From positions 1 to 54,705 of the forward strand of contig RPRQ01000030.1 of the NCBI GenBank assembly GCA_003818205.1: a stretch of 54,705 nucleotides of DNA. Reading direction: 5' to 3'. The notes beneath the pieces were generated by a model. It did no database searches, was not told the origin of the DNA, and saw nothing but the letters and a program-made list of their open reading frames with translations. Source of the stretch: Bacteroidales bacterium (GTDB lineage Bacteria; Bacteroidota; Bacteroidia; Bacteroidales; Tenuifilaceae). How positions within the stretch are numbered: the first letter of the stretch is position 1; each line of letters starts with the position of its first letter. The position numbers and the translations under genes are program-made. Below, in pieces: positions 1-8,134 of this stretch.

Positions 1-433
1 CTTACCCAAAGCGTTATAGCCTCGGAAAGGGGATTGTTCTAATAACTCCGCCTTTTAAGGCGGAGATAATGATCTAACGATTTGTGGGCTTCAGCCCTTG
101 ACTTTCTATGCCAGCTGCTATATACTTTCTATTAATCAACGTAAAAACAATTCTACTCAACCGTACACTACGCTTTTGGCTAAAGCCGAGGATTCTTCTT
201 TATCTTGACTCCGCCTTAAAAGGCGGAGTTATTGATTTTTGGTTTAAAAAATACCATAACTATCATATTATGAGATTTTAACGAAGCGCAAAACTGCTTA
301 ATCTATATAATGTATATTGTATCGCACCCATTTAAGCTGAGTGGTTTTATTCTTTTGAAGATATGACTCGTCCTAAAAAAAGTTTACAGATTAACTTTTA
401 ACTCTGCGCACTCTCCGACTCCGCGGTTAATAG
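1..433. other. Non-coding stretch with inverted repeats
   Basis: I see no credible gene here. It holds two short palindromic units that form a 25-nt perfect inverted repeat of each other (41-65 and 209-233). Smaller complementary pieces lie between and beside them (cctcgg at 21-26, ccgagg at 186-191). At 399-429 there is a GC-rich stretch beginning ctctgcgcactctccg that resembles the dispersed repeat seen at 13825-13872 but without its hairpin insert. Confidence 0.6.
41..233. repeat. 25-nt perfect inverted repeat pair, 143 nt apart
   Basis: Positions 41-65 and 209-233 are exact reverse complements over 25 nt. Each arm is itself a near-palindrome (ctccgcctt/aaggcggag around a 2-nt centre). 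The interior carries further small stems such as gggcttcagccc. No ORF or target-site duplication is evident, so it could be a small non-autonomous element or simply a structured intergenic repeat. Confidence 0.7.
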
Positions 434-1072
434 TTAATGTAGTTTTATCCCAATTAAATGTATAAACTCCTCGCGGGTCTTAATCTCTGAAAGGAATATC
501 CCAGTAAATGCAGAGGTAGTAGTCACCGAATTCTGCTTCTGAACGCCCCGCATCTGCATGCACATATGTGCAGCTTCAATTACTACAGCAACGCCAAGTG
601 GGTTAAGGGTTTCATGAATGCAATCACGAATCTGCATGGTAAGTCGTTCCTGTACCTGTAATCGGCGTGAGTAGGCCTCAACAATACGGGGAATTTTGCT
701 TAATCCGGTAATGTAACCATTGGGAATGTAGGCTACATGGGCTCTTCCGTAGAATGGTATCATATGGTGCTCGCACATCGAGTATAAATCGATATCCTTA
801 ACCAGTACCATTTGGGGGTAATCCTCTTTAAACTTTGTTGCGCTTAGTATGGCGTGGGGATCGATATGGTAACCATGGGTTAGAAATTGTATTGATTTTG
901 CAACACGGATTGGCGTTTTTTGAAGACCCTCACGGTCAACATCCTCGCCCAGTAGTTCAAGAATAGCTTTATAGTGTGTTGCAAGTTTATTTGTAGTCTT
1001 AGGATTCCACTTCTCAATACGTGAATAGCCCTCGTTTTCGTATTCAATATCTTCGTTGTCAATTATTTCCAT
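434..1072 (-). CDS. folE: GTP cyclohydrolase I FolE
   Basis: Converts GTP to 7,8-dihydroneopterin triphosphate, the entry step to folate and other pterins; cytosolic. The protein is 212 aa from the chosen start and matches the family from end to end. Zinc ligands are visible as Cys100 and His103 in [10 protein letters not shown] and Cys171 in AHMCMQMRG. The [10 protein letters not shown] segment and the C-terminal TREEFIHLI helix are also typical. The frame stays open upstream to an ATG at 1138, but those 22 extra residues are not family-like, so I start at the ATG at 1072. It lies downstream of the PTPS/QueD-family gene on the same strand, whose substrate FolE makes. The gap between them carries a dispersed hairpin. 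Confidence 0.95.
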   Translation of the reverse strand: MEIIDNEDIEYENEGYSRIEKWNPKTTNKLATHYKAILELLGEDVDREGLQKTPIRVAKSIQFLTHGYHIDPHAILSATKFKEDYPQMVLVKDIDLYSMCEHHMIPFYGRAHVAYIPNGYITGLSKIPRIVEAYSRRLQVQERLTMQIRDCIHETLNPLGVAVVIEAAHMCMQMRGVQKQNSVTTTSAFTGIFLSEIKTREEFIHLIGIKLH

Positions 1073-1279
1073 GTTGTTTAGTGTGTTATTGAATTCTATT
1101 GCAAAGTAAGCGGTTTTTTTAGTTACGGTGTATAACAAAAATCATAAATATTGAAATTAATCAAAGGATGATGGAATGTGTAACGCATTTTGCCCTGCAA
1201 AATCTGATTTTTCAGATTCAAGAAAGTCTTGTTGCTACTCATCTACTTCCTTTTTATCGGTCAACCGTTAACGCTCAAC

Positions 1280-1299
1280 CCTGCTTACCGGCAGGCAGG
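1280..1299. repeat. CCTGCC/GGCAGG hairpin repeat, copy 1
   Basis: A 20-nt imperfect palindrome (cctgcttacc ggcaggcagg) between the PTPS gene and folE. It belongs to the nine-copy dispersed hairpin family of this window. It falls just after the PTPS stop codon on the minus strand, so it could also act as a transcript 3' structure. Confidence 0.75.
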
Positions 1300-1315
1300 T
1301 GTCAACTACTTCAGC

Positions 1316-1735
1316 TTATTCCCCAAAATACTCAACGTAATTATTCTCGGTTTCCTGAATCTTCACGCAATGAAGCATTACACCGATATCTTTAATGGGC
1401 TTCTCTAGTTCAGCCCAGATTGCTACGGCAAGATTCTCCGTTGAGGCAATTTTACCCTGCATGAAATCAACATCGAGGTTAATATTTCGATGGTCAATTT
1501 TATCGATCACCAGCTCTTTAATCAGCTTGCTGATATTGGTTAAGTTCGTAACATACCCAATCTTTTTGTCGATTTCTCCTTTAACCGTAACGAACAGCTC
1601 GAAGTTATGGCCATGCCAGTTGGGGTGAGTACATTTGCCATACACCTTTAAGTTCTCCTCATCGGTGAGATCGTTACTATACAGTCGGTGTGCGGCATTG
1701 AACCTCTCTCTTCGGGTGATATATGCAATGGGCAT
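1316..1735 (-). CDS. 6-pyruvoyl-tetrahydropterin synthase / QueD family protein
   Basis: A T-fold enzyme acting on dihydroneopterin triphosphate, the FolE product. It gives either 6-carboxytetrahydropterin (queuosine route, QueD) or 6-pyruvoyltetrahydropterin. 139 aa, normal length. Zinc ligands are His16 (NAAHRL), His41 and His43 (HGHN); the catalytic Cys35, His82 (KIDHRN) and Glu130 (QETENNYVEY) are present. The spacing Cys-x5-HGH is the eukaryotic-PTPS-like pattern, whereas classical QueD has Cys-x3-HGH, so the exact product is uncertain and I give no symbol. It precedes folE on the same strand, which fits a shared pterin transcription unit. Confidence 0.9.
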   Translation of the reverse strand: MPIAYITRRERFNAAHRLYSNDLTDEENLKVYGKCTHPNWHGHNFELFVTVKGEIDKKIGYVTNLTNISKLIKELVIDKIDHRNINLDVDFMQGKIASTENLAVAIWAELEKPIKDIGVMLHCVKIQETENNYVEYFGE

Positions 1736-1816
1736 AGTTTGTGAGTTTTAGTAGGCTATAAAGTTAAAAAACTATATCTTTCGGATTCAATTTTATCATC
1801 TATTTAACTATAAAAA

Positions 1817-2482
1817 TTGAGAATACTAATAGTTTCTGCCACTGCATCTGAAATTCGATTTAATACTCGATCGGATCTTGATGTTGGTTCGCCTATTAAG
1901 GTAGAAGAGTTTTTGAATCATGATATTGATGTATTGGTAACTGGAATAGGTGCTGTACCCACTGCATTTTCTTTGACCCGCTTTGCACAAGATTACGCTT
2001 TAGTTGTTAATATCGGTATTGCAGGTTCATATAAACCCAATTTCCAAATCGGAGCTGTTGTTTGCGTTAAGGATGATGCTTTTGGAGATTATGGTATTGA
2101 TGATAGGGGAACTTTTAGGTCGTTGTCAGAAGTTAGAACTTCTTCAAGCGGTTTGATTTCAAAAGATGAGATACTTACAAATCCTTGGTTTAACTTAGAT
2201 TTCTCAATGTTGAAATTACCTTTGGTGAAAGGGTTAACATTATCAACCGCTAGCGGCTCGCAGGAGATTATTGATAAAATTAATAAACGCTGGAATGCCG
2301 ATATTGAAACAATGGAATGCGCATCGGTATTTTATGTGTGTAATCGGTTGGGTATTCGGTTTATCTGTTTTAGGGCTATTTCCAATAGGGTTGAACCACG
2401 TGATAAATCAAAGTGGGAGATAGGAAAAGCCATTACTAACCTTGATACTGAAGTGCGAAATTTTATTAAAATGCTGCCTTAA
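1817..2482 (+). CDS. mqnB: Futalosine hydrolase MqnB
   Basis: Nucleosidase that splits futalosine into dehypoxanthine futalosine and hypoxanthine in the alternative (futalosine) menaquinone pathway; cytosolic. 221 aa, resembling the MTA/SAH nucleosidase (PNP/UDP) fold. GIGAVPTA and VNIGIAGSY glycine-rich segments lie near residues 43-72, and the purine/ribose-binding motif ETMECASVFYVC is near 171-182. The reading starts with TTG at 1817, because no ATG lies near the conserved N-terminal strand (RILIVSATASE). mqnD follows on the same strand after a 424-nt repeat-filled gap, which supports the pathway assignment. Confidence 0.88.
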   Translation: MRILIVSATASEIRFNTRSDLDVGSPIKVEEFLNHDIDVLVTGIGAVPTAFSLTRFAQDYALVVNIGIAGSYKPNFQIGAVVCVKDDAFGDYGIDDRGTFRSLSEVRTSSSGLISKDEILTNPWFNLDFSMLKLPLVKGLTLSTASGSQEIIDKINKRWNADIETMECASVFYVCNRLGIRFICFRAISNRVEPRDKSKWEIGKAITNLDTEVRNFIKMLP

Positions 2483-2506
2483 TGAACTCTTACCTAATAG
2501 CTTATT

Positions 2507-2526
2507 TAACGTCAGTTCGACATAAG
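2507..2526 (+). repeat. TAACGTSAGYTCGAWA motif, copy 1
   Basis: taacgtcagttcgacataag lies 25 nt after the mqnB stop codon. Near-identical strings begin exactly at the stop codons of the nitroreductase (8012) and the chemoreceptor (12145). Confidence 0.6.
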
Positions 2527-2601
2527 AAACTATTTAAATGCAATATTATCAGTATTTTACTTTATTGGAAAAAAATGGAATGATGAAATGATGGAATATT
2601 G

Positions 2602-2641
2602 CCTGCCTGTCGCCTGCCTGCCGGTAGGCAGGGCAGACAGG
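2602..2641. repeat. CCTGCC/GGCAGG hairpin repeat, double (nested) copy 2
   Basis: The core 20-nt palindrome sits at 2613-2632. It is bracketed by CCTGTC (2606-2611) and GACAGG (2635-2640), which pair with each other. The arrangement looks like one hairpin unit inserted into the middle of another. Confidence 0.7.
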
Positions 2642-2728
2642 GAAGAAAAAAGTTAGAAGTAACTCCAATATTAACTTCGTTGAACTCGCAAGCTCGGTTG
2701 GCTCCGCCGAACTTCGTTTCCATTATTC

Positions 2729-2751
2729 CCTGCCTGCCGGCAGGTAGGCAG
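2729..2751. repeat. CCTGCC/GGCAGG hairpin repeat, copy 3
   Basis: A 23-nt version (cctgcctgcc, ggcaggtaggcag) in the same intergenic region as copy 2, about 100 nt downstream of it. Confidence 0.7.
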
Positions 2752-2906
2752 TCTTCCAAAAACATAATGTTAGTATTAAAGTGCTAATAAATAGCGATAT
2801 AACATGCATTGTTATATCGAATTCACGTTATTTATTAATGACTTATTATCTTGTGAACGTATAAACTAGTCAAATTATTAACCCAGCACCCTATTAATCA
2901 ATAGCT

Positions 2907-3740
2907 ATGAAACTTAAACTCTCCTTCTCCACCTGCCCCAACGATACTTTCATGTTCGATGCATTGGTGAATGGTAAGATTAATACTCTGGGCTATTCAT
3001 TCGATATACATTTAGCGGATATTGATGCGCTGAACCGTTTAGCCATAGAGGGTATTACTGATATTACCAAGATCAGTTTTAACGCCTTTGCTCAGGTGTC
3101 TGAAAATTATCAGCTGCTAAGCGCGGGAAGCGCATTGGGACGAGGAGTTGGCCCCATTCTGGTAAGCCGCAGGAATATCTACCCCGATGAAGTTAAGTAT
3201 GTTCGGATTGCAATCCCTGGCATAGAAACTACTGCCAATATGCTCTTCTCGATAGCATTTCCTGATGCAAAGAGTAAGAACGTATATCTCTTTTCGGAGA
3301 TAGAAGAGGCAATACTCTCCAATGAGGTTGATGCAGGGTTGATAATCCATGAGAATCGGTTTACCTTTGAGCAGAAAGGGCTTAGGAAGATTATGGATTT
3401 GGGCGAGTATTGGGAAACGAAAACTAACCTTCCAATTCCTTTAGGTGGAATAGCCATAAAACGGAGCCTTCCCGATAAGCTTAAAACTCAAATTAACCTG
3501 CTCATGAGGCAAAGCGTTGAATACGCCTTTGCTCACCCTAAGGATAGTTACTCATACGTAAGAAAATACGCTCAAACCATGAACGTAGAGGTAATGTATA
3601 AGCATATTCAGCTGTATGTTAATAAGTACTCAATCGACCTAGGAGATGATGGTCGGAATGCAATAAACGAACTTTACGCCAAATCTCATGAACTTAACCT
3701 AATTCCAAAGGTAAATGATGATATTTTTATCACCCCATAG
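2907..3740 (+). CDS. mqnD: 1,4-dihydroxy-6-naphthoate synthase MqnD
   Basis: Converts cyclic dehypoxanthine futalosine to 1,4-dihydroxy-6-naphthoate in the futalosine menaquinone pathway. 277 aa with the periplasmic-binding-protein-like fold of the MqnA/MqnD family. The N-terminus KLSFSTCPNDTFMFDAL is the MqnD signature, followed by DITKISFNAFAQ and the GSALGRGVGPILVS loop near residues 77-91. A conserved His in LIIHENRFTF is near residue 146. The ATG start directly precedes the first conserved strand. It pairs functionally with mqnB upstream; mqnA, mqnC and mqnE are not in the window. Confidence 0.95.
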   Translation: MKLKLSFSTCPNDTFMFDALVNGKINTLGYSFDIHLADIDALNRLAIEGITDITKISFNAFAQVSENYQLLSAGSALGRGVGPILVSRRNIYPDEVKYVRIAIPGIETTANMLFSIAFPDAKSKNVYLFSEIEEAILSNEVDAGLIIHENRFTFEQKGLRKIMDLGEYWETKTNLPIPLGGIAIKRSLPDKLKTQINLLMRQSVEYAFAHPKDSYSYVRKYAQTMNVEVMYKHIQLYVNKYSIDLGDDGRNAINELYAKSHELNLIPKVNDDIFITP

Positions 3741-3932
3741 AATTGATTCATCACCCCTTTTCTTGCACTGATGGTATAATTCATTCATTTTTTGATTGGT
3801 TAACCATATTGTGATACATTTATAGCCATTGAGTTAAATAATCTAAATCAATAGGGCTATTGCGCTAATTAGGTGAACATTATCCTAATTATAGCTGTTT
3901 TTAACCCTAGTGGTCATTAAAAATTTACTGGG

Positions 3933-4124
3933 ATGACAGAGCCGAAACCCTTTATTGGCGTAAACCGTCAGCTAATTGAGAGGATTGATTCACTTGACGA
4001 AAAATGGTTTGTTGAGATTTGGATCATTAAATACTACTTTTTTGGGATTGAAGCCTTTATTCAGAAGAGAGAAATTGTTAAGCATAATCGAGCGAATAGA
4101 GCAAAGCTAGAAGCAGTGAATTAA
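3933..4124 (+). CDS. Hypothetical 63-aa protein
   Basis: A small ORF starting ATG with no recognised domain. The product begins MTEPKPFIGVNRQ, has a hydrophobic/aromatic middle (WFVEIWIIKYYFFGIEAF) and a basic C-terminus (KHNRANRAK). No clear ribosome-binding site is visible. It stands alone in a 552-nt gap and could be chance. I keep it because it is the only ORF there and its composition is protein-like. Confidence 0.25.
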   Translation: MTEPKPFIGVNRQLIERIDSLDEKWFVEIWIIKYYFFGIEAFIQKREIVKHNRANRAKLEAVN

Positions 4125-4226
4125 TACTCTTTTTAATAAGTGAATGCCTGAGAATTCATTACTAACTCAGGGTAATTCATAGGAATTGAATTTATTTGTT
4201 GATTTATTACATAGAAAACTAAACAA

Positions 4227-4256
4227 TTTGGGTTTTTACTACTTTTTTTACTTTAG
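4227..4256 (+). promoter_or_regulatory. Candidate Bacteroidetes-type promoter for the TPR/SpoIIE gene
   Basis: TTTG at 4227-4230, an 18-nt spacer, then TACTTTAG at 4249-4256. This is close to the TTTG-N19/21-TAnnTTTG consensus and leaves a ~30-nt leader before the ATG at 4293. Confidence 0.35.
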
Positions 4257-4292
4257 AATTCGTATAATTGGTCGGAAATAGAGCCATCGATA

Positions 4293-6722
4293 ATGCTTTC
4301 AGGGAAAAGAGTAAAATATTGTTTATTAACTGCTGTAATCGTTATTCTGGTTAATTCATGCTCACTTGCAGTTGATTTAAAGCCCGACACATCAAAAATA
4401 AATAGCATTCTTGCTAACGCAAAGTTTGCATTAGATACCAACAACCTTTTAATCTCATCTCAACTATCGGGTGAAGCGTTGACCCGATCGATAAATGCTG
4501 AATATATTCATGGAAAGGCAAAGTCCTTGCTACTAATCGGGCAAATACTATCAAAAAGAGGGATGAAGGACTCGTCAATGGCTACCTTTAATAAATCGTT
4601 ACTACTATTCCAAGAAATTAGCGATGAATTAGGCGCTAGCGAAGCGTTATATTGTATTGGAGTTACTTTTTCTGAAATCAGCAATCCGGATAGCGCAGAG
4701 TTCTATTTCAACAGGGTAATAGAGAAAAAGCAAAGGATAAACGATAGGCGTGGCGTTGCGCTTGCAGTTAATAACCTTGGTTCGGTTTATACTTCGAGGG
4801 GTATTTATTCAAAAGCTATTGAATACTACTTTCTATCATTGACCATTAGTGAAGAAATTGGCGACAAGCTCATTCAGGCTAGAGCTTTGAATAATATTGG
4901 CCTTGCTTTATCAATTCAAGGCGATAACGCTAAAGCTCTTGAGTTCTACCTTAAATCGCTGAAGATTATTAATGATATAAAAGACCTTACGTGCGCAGGG
5001 GCAATCAATAATAACATCGGAAATATATATCAGCAAACTGGTGATTATGAATTGGCAACTAAGTACTATCTAGAATCGCTTAGGGTCAGACAGTCGCAGA
5101 ATGATAGCCTTGGAATCTCATTTGCACTCAATAACCTTGGGGATATATATCAAATAAAAGGGAAGTATAGTGTTGCAATAGATTATTTTCATGAGGCAGA
5201 AAATATAAAGAAAAATTTTTTGGATTATTCTAGCTTAGCGGGCATTTACATAAACTTAGGGAAGGTATATCGAAAGACCAATAAACTCGCCCAGTCCATG
5301 GAATACCTTTACAAGGCTGATAGTATATATGTTAAAATCGACAACCCAGTGGGATCGGCTAGCAGTTTGATTCAGATCGGATTGACCCTCCTTGAACTTG
5401 GTGAAAGCGAGATTGCACTTAAAAAATGTATGCTTGGTATTGATAAAGCAAAACAGGTTGGTGCGCTCGAAATTGTTAAGCAGGGGTATGAAAGTCTATC
5501 GAAAATGTATGAGAGGAGAGGTATGCACGCTAAGGCTCTTGATGCTTTTAAAACATTTGTTGTTTACAAGGATAGTATATATAGCATCGAGAAATCTAAA
5601 GGTATTGTTAGGATTCAGATGCAGGCGGATTTCGATAGGCTAATGCAGAATCAAAAGCAAGAACAGGAGCAGAAATTAACATTAGCACAGGGCAAATCGA
5701 TTAAGCAAACGAAGATTGCCAATATCTTTATACTTGCTTTTGCTATAACCCTTTCGGTTTTCATCGTTTTCTTCATAAACAATAGACAAAAGCAGAAGCA
5801 AGGCGATTTGCTTGCGTTCCAAAAACTAGATATGGAGCGTCAAAAGGCAGAATTAACCCATCAGCGTGATGAACTGCAGATACAGAAAGACCTAGTTATT
5901 CATCAGCGTGATAGAATTATGGCGATGCTTACCGATCTTGGCGAATCCATTGACTATGCTCGAAAGATTCAACAGGCATTATTACCCTCCGATAAGGAGT
6001 TACAAAAACTGCTGGGAGACTATTTTCTATTCTTTCAACCTCGCGAGTCGGTTGGGGGCGATTTTTACTGGGTTGCTCAGAACGATCAAACAATTTTTTT
6101 TGCTGTAGCCGATTGCACTGGACATGGAGTTCCTGGCGGATTTATGAGTATGCTTGGGGTTTCGTTGCTCAATGAGCTGGTTTCACGATCGGAATGCACA
6201 TCACCTGCGAAGATGCTTTGGACTTTACGAGAGCTGATTATTAAGGCTTTGAGCCAAACTGGGCTTGACGAGGATAGTCAGGATGGGATGGATATTGCGC
6301 TTTGCTTGTATAATCCACAAAATCATCATTTGGTTTATGCGGGAGCAAATCTATCGCTTTTCTTAGTAACATCAACGCCACCTGTAGCAAATGAGAAGGT
6401 TATTGTTCAGGGTAATATTGTAGAGCTAAAACCCGACAGGATGCCTGTTTCGTACTATCTTAGGATGATTGAGTTTACCGAGCACCACATAGTTCTTAAT
6501 CCTGGCGATTGCTTATACCTATCCTCCGACGGATTTTCCGATCAGTTCGGAGGACCCAATAACAAGAAATTTGGTTATACAGCCTTTCGAAATCTTATCC
6601 AATCGGTATCGATTAAACCACTAGATAAACAAAAAGATATTTTATGGAATGAGTTCGATAAATGGAAAGGCGAGGAGAATCAAACCGATGATGTGATTGT
6701 GATGGGTGTTAAAATTTCATAA
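4293..6722 (+). CDS. TPR-repeat membrane protein with SpoIIE-type PP2C phosphatase domain
   Basis: A probable signalling serine phosphatase, 809 aa. The N-terminus has a hydrophobic stretch ending in VNSC, a possible lipobox with Cys23. About ten tetratricopeptide units follow (residues ~35-440), many with the NNLGxxY or NNIGxxY core. A transmembrane helix (IANIFILAFAITLSVFIVFF) spans ~475-497, then a coiled coil (~500-555), then a SpoIIE/PPM domain (~575-809). The domain keeps its metal-binding acids: VGGDFYW, ADCTGHGVPGG, LSSDGFSDQ and TDDVIVMG. Expected topology is periplasmic TPRs and a cytoplasmic phosphatase, probably acting on an anti-sigma-factor antagonist. No such partner gene is adjacent. 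Confidence 0.88.
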   Translation: MLSGKRVKYCLLTAVIVILVNSCSLAVDLKPDTSKINSILANAKFALDTNNLLISSQLSGEALTRSINAEYIHGKAKSLLLIGQILSKRGMKDSSMATFNKSLLLFQEISDELGASEALYCIGVTFSEISNPDSAEFYFNRVIEKKQRINDRRGVALAVNNLGSVYTSRGIYSKAIEYYFLSLTISEEIGDKLIQARALNNIGLALSIQGDNAKALEFYLKSLKIINDIKDLTCAGAINNNIGNIYQQTGDYELATKYYLESLRVRQSQNDSLGISFALNNLGDIYQIKGKYSVAIDYFHEAENIKKNFLDYSSLAGIYINLGKVYRKTNKLAQSMEYLYKADSIYVKIDNPVGSASSLIQIGLTLLELGESEIALKKCMLGIDKAKQVGALEIVKQGYESLSKMYERRGMHAKALDAFKTFVVYKDSIYSIEKSKGIVRIQMQADFDRLMQNQKQEQEQKLTLAQGKSIKQTKIANIFILAFAITLSVFIVFFINNRQKQKQGDLLAFQKLDMERQKAELTHQRDELQIQKDLVIHQRDRIMAMLTDLGESIDYARKIQQALLPSDKELQKLLGDYFLFFQPRESVGGDFYWVAQNDQTIFFAVADCTGHGVPGGFMSMLGVSLLNELVSRSECTSPAKMLWTLRELIIKALSQTGLDEDSQDGMDIALCLYNPQNHHLVYAGANLSLFLVTSTPPVANEKVIVQGNIVELKPDRMPVSYYLRMIEFTEHHIVLNPGDCLYLSSDGFSDQFGGPNNKKFGYTAFRNLIQSVSIKPLDKQKDILWNEFDKWKGEENQTDDVIVMGVKIS

Positions 6723-6785
6723 TACCCTTTTTACCCTAAACAAAACAGGGCGAAAGCTGTTAATCTGTTAAAAAAAACATAAGAT

Positions 6786-7361
6786 ATGAAACATGAATTA
6801 CCAAAGTTACCGTACGAGCTGGATGCATTGGCTCCGGTAATATCGAAACAAACGCTCGAATTCCACTACGGTAAGCATCATCAGGCCTATGTAAATAACC
6901 TAAATAACCTTATTGTAGGTACAAAATTCGAAAGCGCTGACCTAGAAACAATTATCCGTCAATCGGATGGTGGAATTTTCAATAATGCTGCGCAGATTTG
7001 GAATCACACATTTTACTTCAACTCCTTTTCGCCAAAACCGCAGCTCGAACCAGCTGGGAAGCTTGCTGAGCTGATTGTAAAAGATTTTGGCTCGCTGTCC
7101 GAGTTCAAGGAAAAGTTCAATAAAGCTGCTGCAACCCTTTTTGGATCGGGTTGGGCGTGGCTTGTGGTTGACTCCAATGGCCATTTAGATATAAAACAGG
7201 AATCAAATGCAGGCAACCCATTAAGGATAAATCTTAAACCGCTAATCACCTGCGATGTTTGGGAGCATGCCTATTATATCGACTATCAAAACCGACGACC
7301 CGACTACATTAACACAATTTGGGATGTTGTTGATTGGAAAGTTGTAGAAAGCAGATTGTAG
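6786..7361 (+). CDS. sodB: Superoxide dismutase, iron type
   Basis: Dismutates superoxide to H2O2 and O2. 191 aa, the usual length, without an export signal, so cytosolic. Metal ligands are His27 (EFHYGKHH), His74 (IWNHTFYF), Asp157 and His161 (CDVWEHAYY). Gln70 in NNAAQIWNH is the hydrogen-bonding glutamine characteristic of the N-terminal position in Fe-SOD. SNAGNPL near 140 also fits Fe-SOD. A cambialistic enzyme cannot be excluded. It begins 63 nt after the SpoIIE-type gene and could be co-transcribed with it. Confidence 0.95.
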   Translation: MKHELPKLPYELDALAPVISKQTLEFHYGKHHQAYVNNLNNLIVGTKFESADLETIIRQSDGGIFNNAAQIWNHTFYFNSFSPKPQLEPAGKLAELIVKDFGSLSEFKEKFNKAAATLFGSGWAWLVVDSNGHLDIKQESNAGNPLRINLKPLITCDVWEHAYYIDYQNRRPDYINTIWDVVDWKVVESRL

Positions 7362-7441
7362 TTTAGACTAATGTTTTATATTTGAGCACTGGTAGGTATA
7401 TCGGTGCTTTTTTGTTGAACGATACAAATAATTATTGCAAT

Positions 7442-8014
7442 ATGCTTAAAGAATTAGTTCTGAAGAATCGTAGTTACCGACGATTCGATCAGTCGATTCC
7501 CATTAGCAAGGATAATCTGTTAGATTTTATTGACCTTGCCCGGAATTCTGCCTCTGGAAGAAATCTTCAAACCCTTAAATACTTTGTCTCCAATGAACCA
7601 ATCCTAAATTCTGCAATTTTCCCAACCCTTTCGTGGGCTGGATACATAAAAGACTGGGATGGACCTATCGATGGGGAAAAACCTTCGGGATATATCGTAA
7701 TGCTTGAGGATACCCAAATAGGAAAAAACCTAGTGCATGATCAGGGAATTGCAGCTCAAACCATTCTGCTTGCAGCAGTTGAGAAGGGATTTGGTGGGTG
7801 TATGATTTACTCGGTTAAACGGAGTGAACTCGCCGTACTATTACACCTGCCTACTTACCTTGAGATTGTTTTGGTTATTGCGCTGGGCGTTCCTATTGAA
7901 CAGGTTGTTATAGAACAGCTTCAATCTAATGAGGATATCAAGTATTGGCGGGATGAGAATCAGGTTCACCACGTACCAAAGCGTAACCTAAAGGATATTG
8001 TTATTAACTATTAA
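7442..8014 (+). CDS. Nitroreductase family protein
   Basis: An FMN-dependent NAD(P)H oxidoreductase-like protein of unknown substrate, 190 aa from the chosen start. The N-terminus LKELVLKNRSYRRFDQ contains the FMN-phosphate-binding RSYRRF, and SASGRNLQTLKYFV near residue 36 is the second typical segment. GIAAQTILLAAVEKGFGGCMI (~100-120) is the conserved central helix. The frame is open upstream to a TTG at 7382, but the ATG at 7442 lies exactly where family members begin. It follows sodB by 80 nt, suggesting a shared redox context. Its stop codon is the first triplet of a dispersed TAACGTCAG motif. Confidence 0.88.
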   Translation: MLKELVLKNRSYRRFDQSIPISKDNLLDFIDLARNSASGRNLQTLKYFVSNEPILNSAIFPTLSWAGYIKDWDGPIDGEKPSGYIVMLEDTQIGKNLVHDQGIAAQTILLAAVEKGFGGCMIYSVKRSELAVLLHLPTYLEIVLVIALGVPIEQVVIEQLQSNEDIKYWRDENQVHHVPKRNLKDIVINY

Positions 8015-8031
8015 CGTCAGCTCGAAATAAG
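8012..8031 (+). repeat. TAACGTSAGYTCGAWA motif, copy 2
   Basis: taacgtcagctcgaaataag, whose first three bases are the nitroreductase stop codon. Compare 2507 and 12145. Confidence 0.6.
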
Positions 8032-8134
8032 TATTCATATTGAAAAGTTGAGTAATTACAGTGAATCATTTCAAGTTTTGCATAAATCCAAAAATTGAAA
8101 ACCTAGGTGTATCAGTGGCGATTGATAAACAACT

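Larger units (their letters stand above)
2483..2906. other. Intergenic region with dispersed repeats
   Basis: 424 nt between mqnB and mqnD without a believable gene. Short open frames here only read through the hairpin repeats. It contains a TAACGTCAG-type motif at 2507, two copies of the CCTGCC/GGCAGG hairpin (one of them double) and a gaatgatg-type repetitive stretch around 2577-2596. Confidence 0.7.
3741..4292. other. Intergenic region with one doubtful small ORF
   Basis: 552 nt between mqnD and the TPR/SpoIIE gene. Apart from the small ORF at 3933-4124 and a promoter-like motif near 4227-4256, I see only AT-rich sequence. Confidence 0.5.

Noticed and set aside
1168-1395. 75-codon plus-strand frame between folE and the PTPS gene
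   Set aside because: It overlaps the antisense of the PTPS gene and passes through a hairpin repeat; no protein-like pattern.
1736-1816. A preQ1-type riboswitch upstream of the PTPS/QueD-family gene
   Set aside because: I looked for a short pseudoknot with an A-rich tail in the 80-nt leader on either strand and found no convincing stem.
2562-2787. Overlapping open frames on both strands encoding PAGRQG-like strings
   Set aside because: They are translations of the CCTGCC/GGCAGG hairpins, with no domain and no start context.
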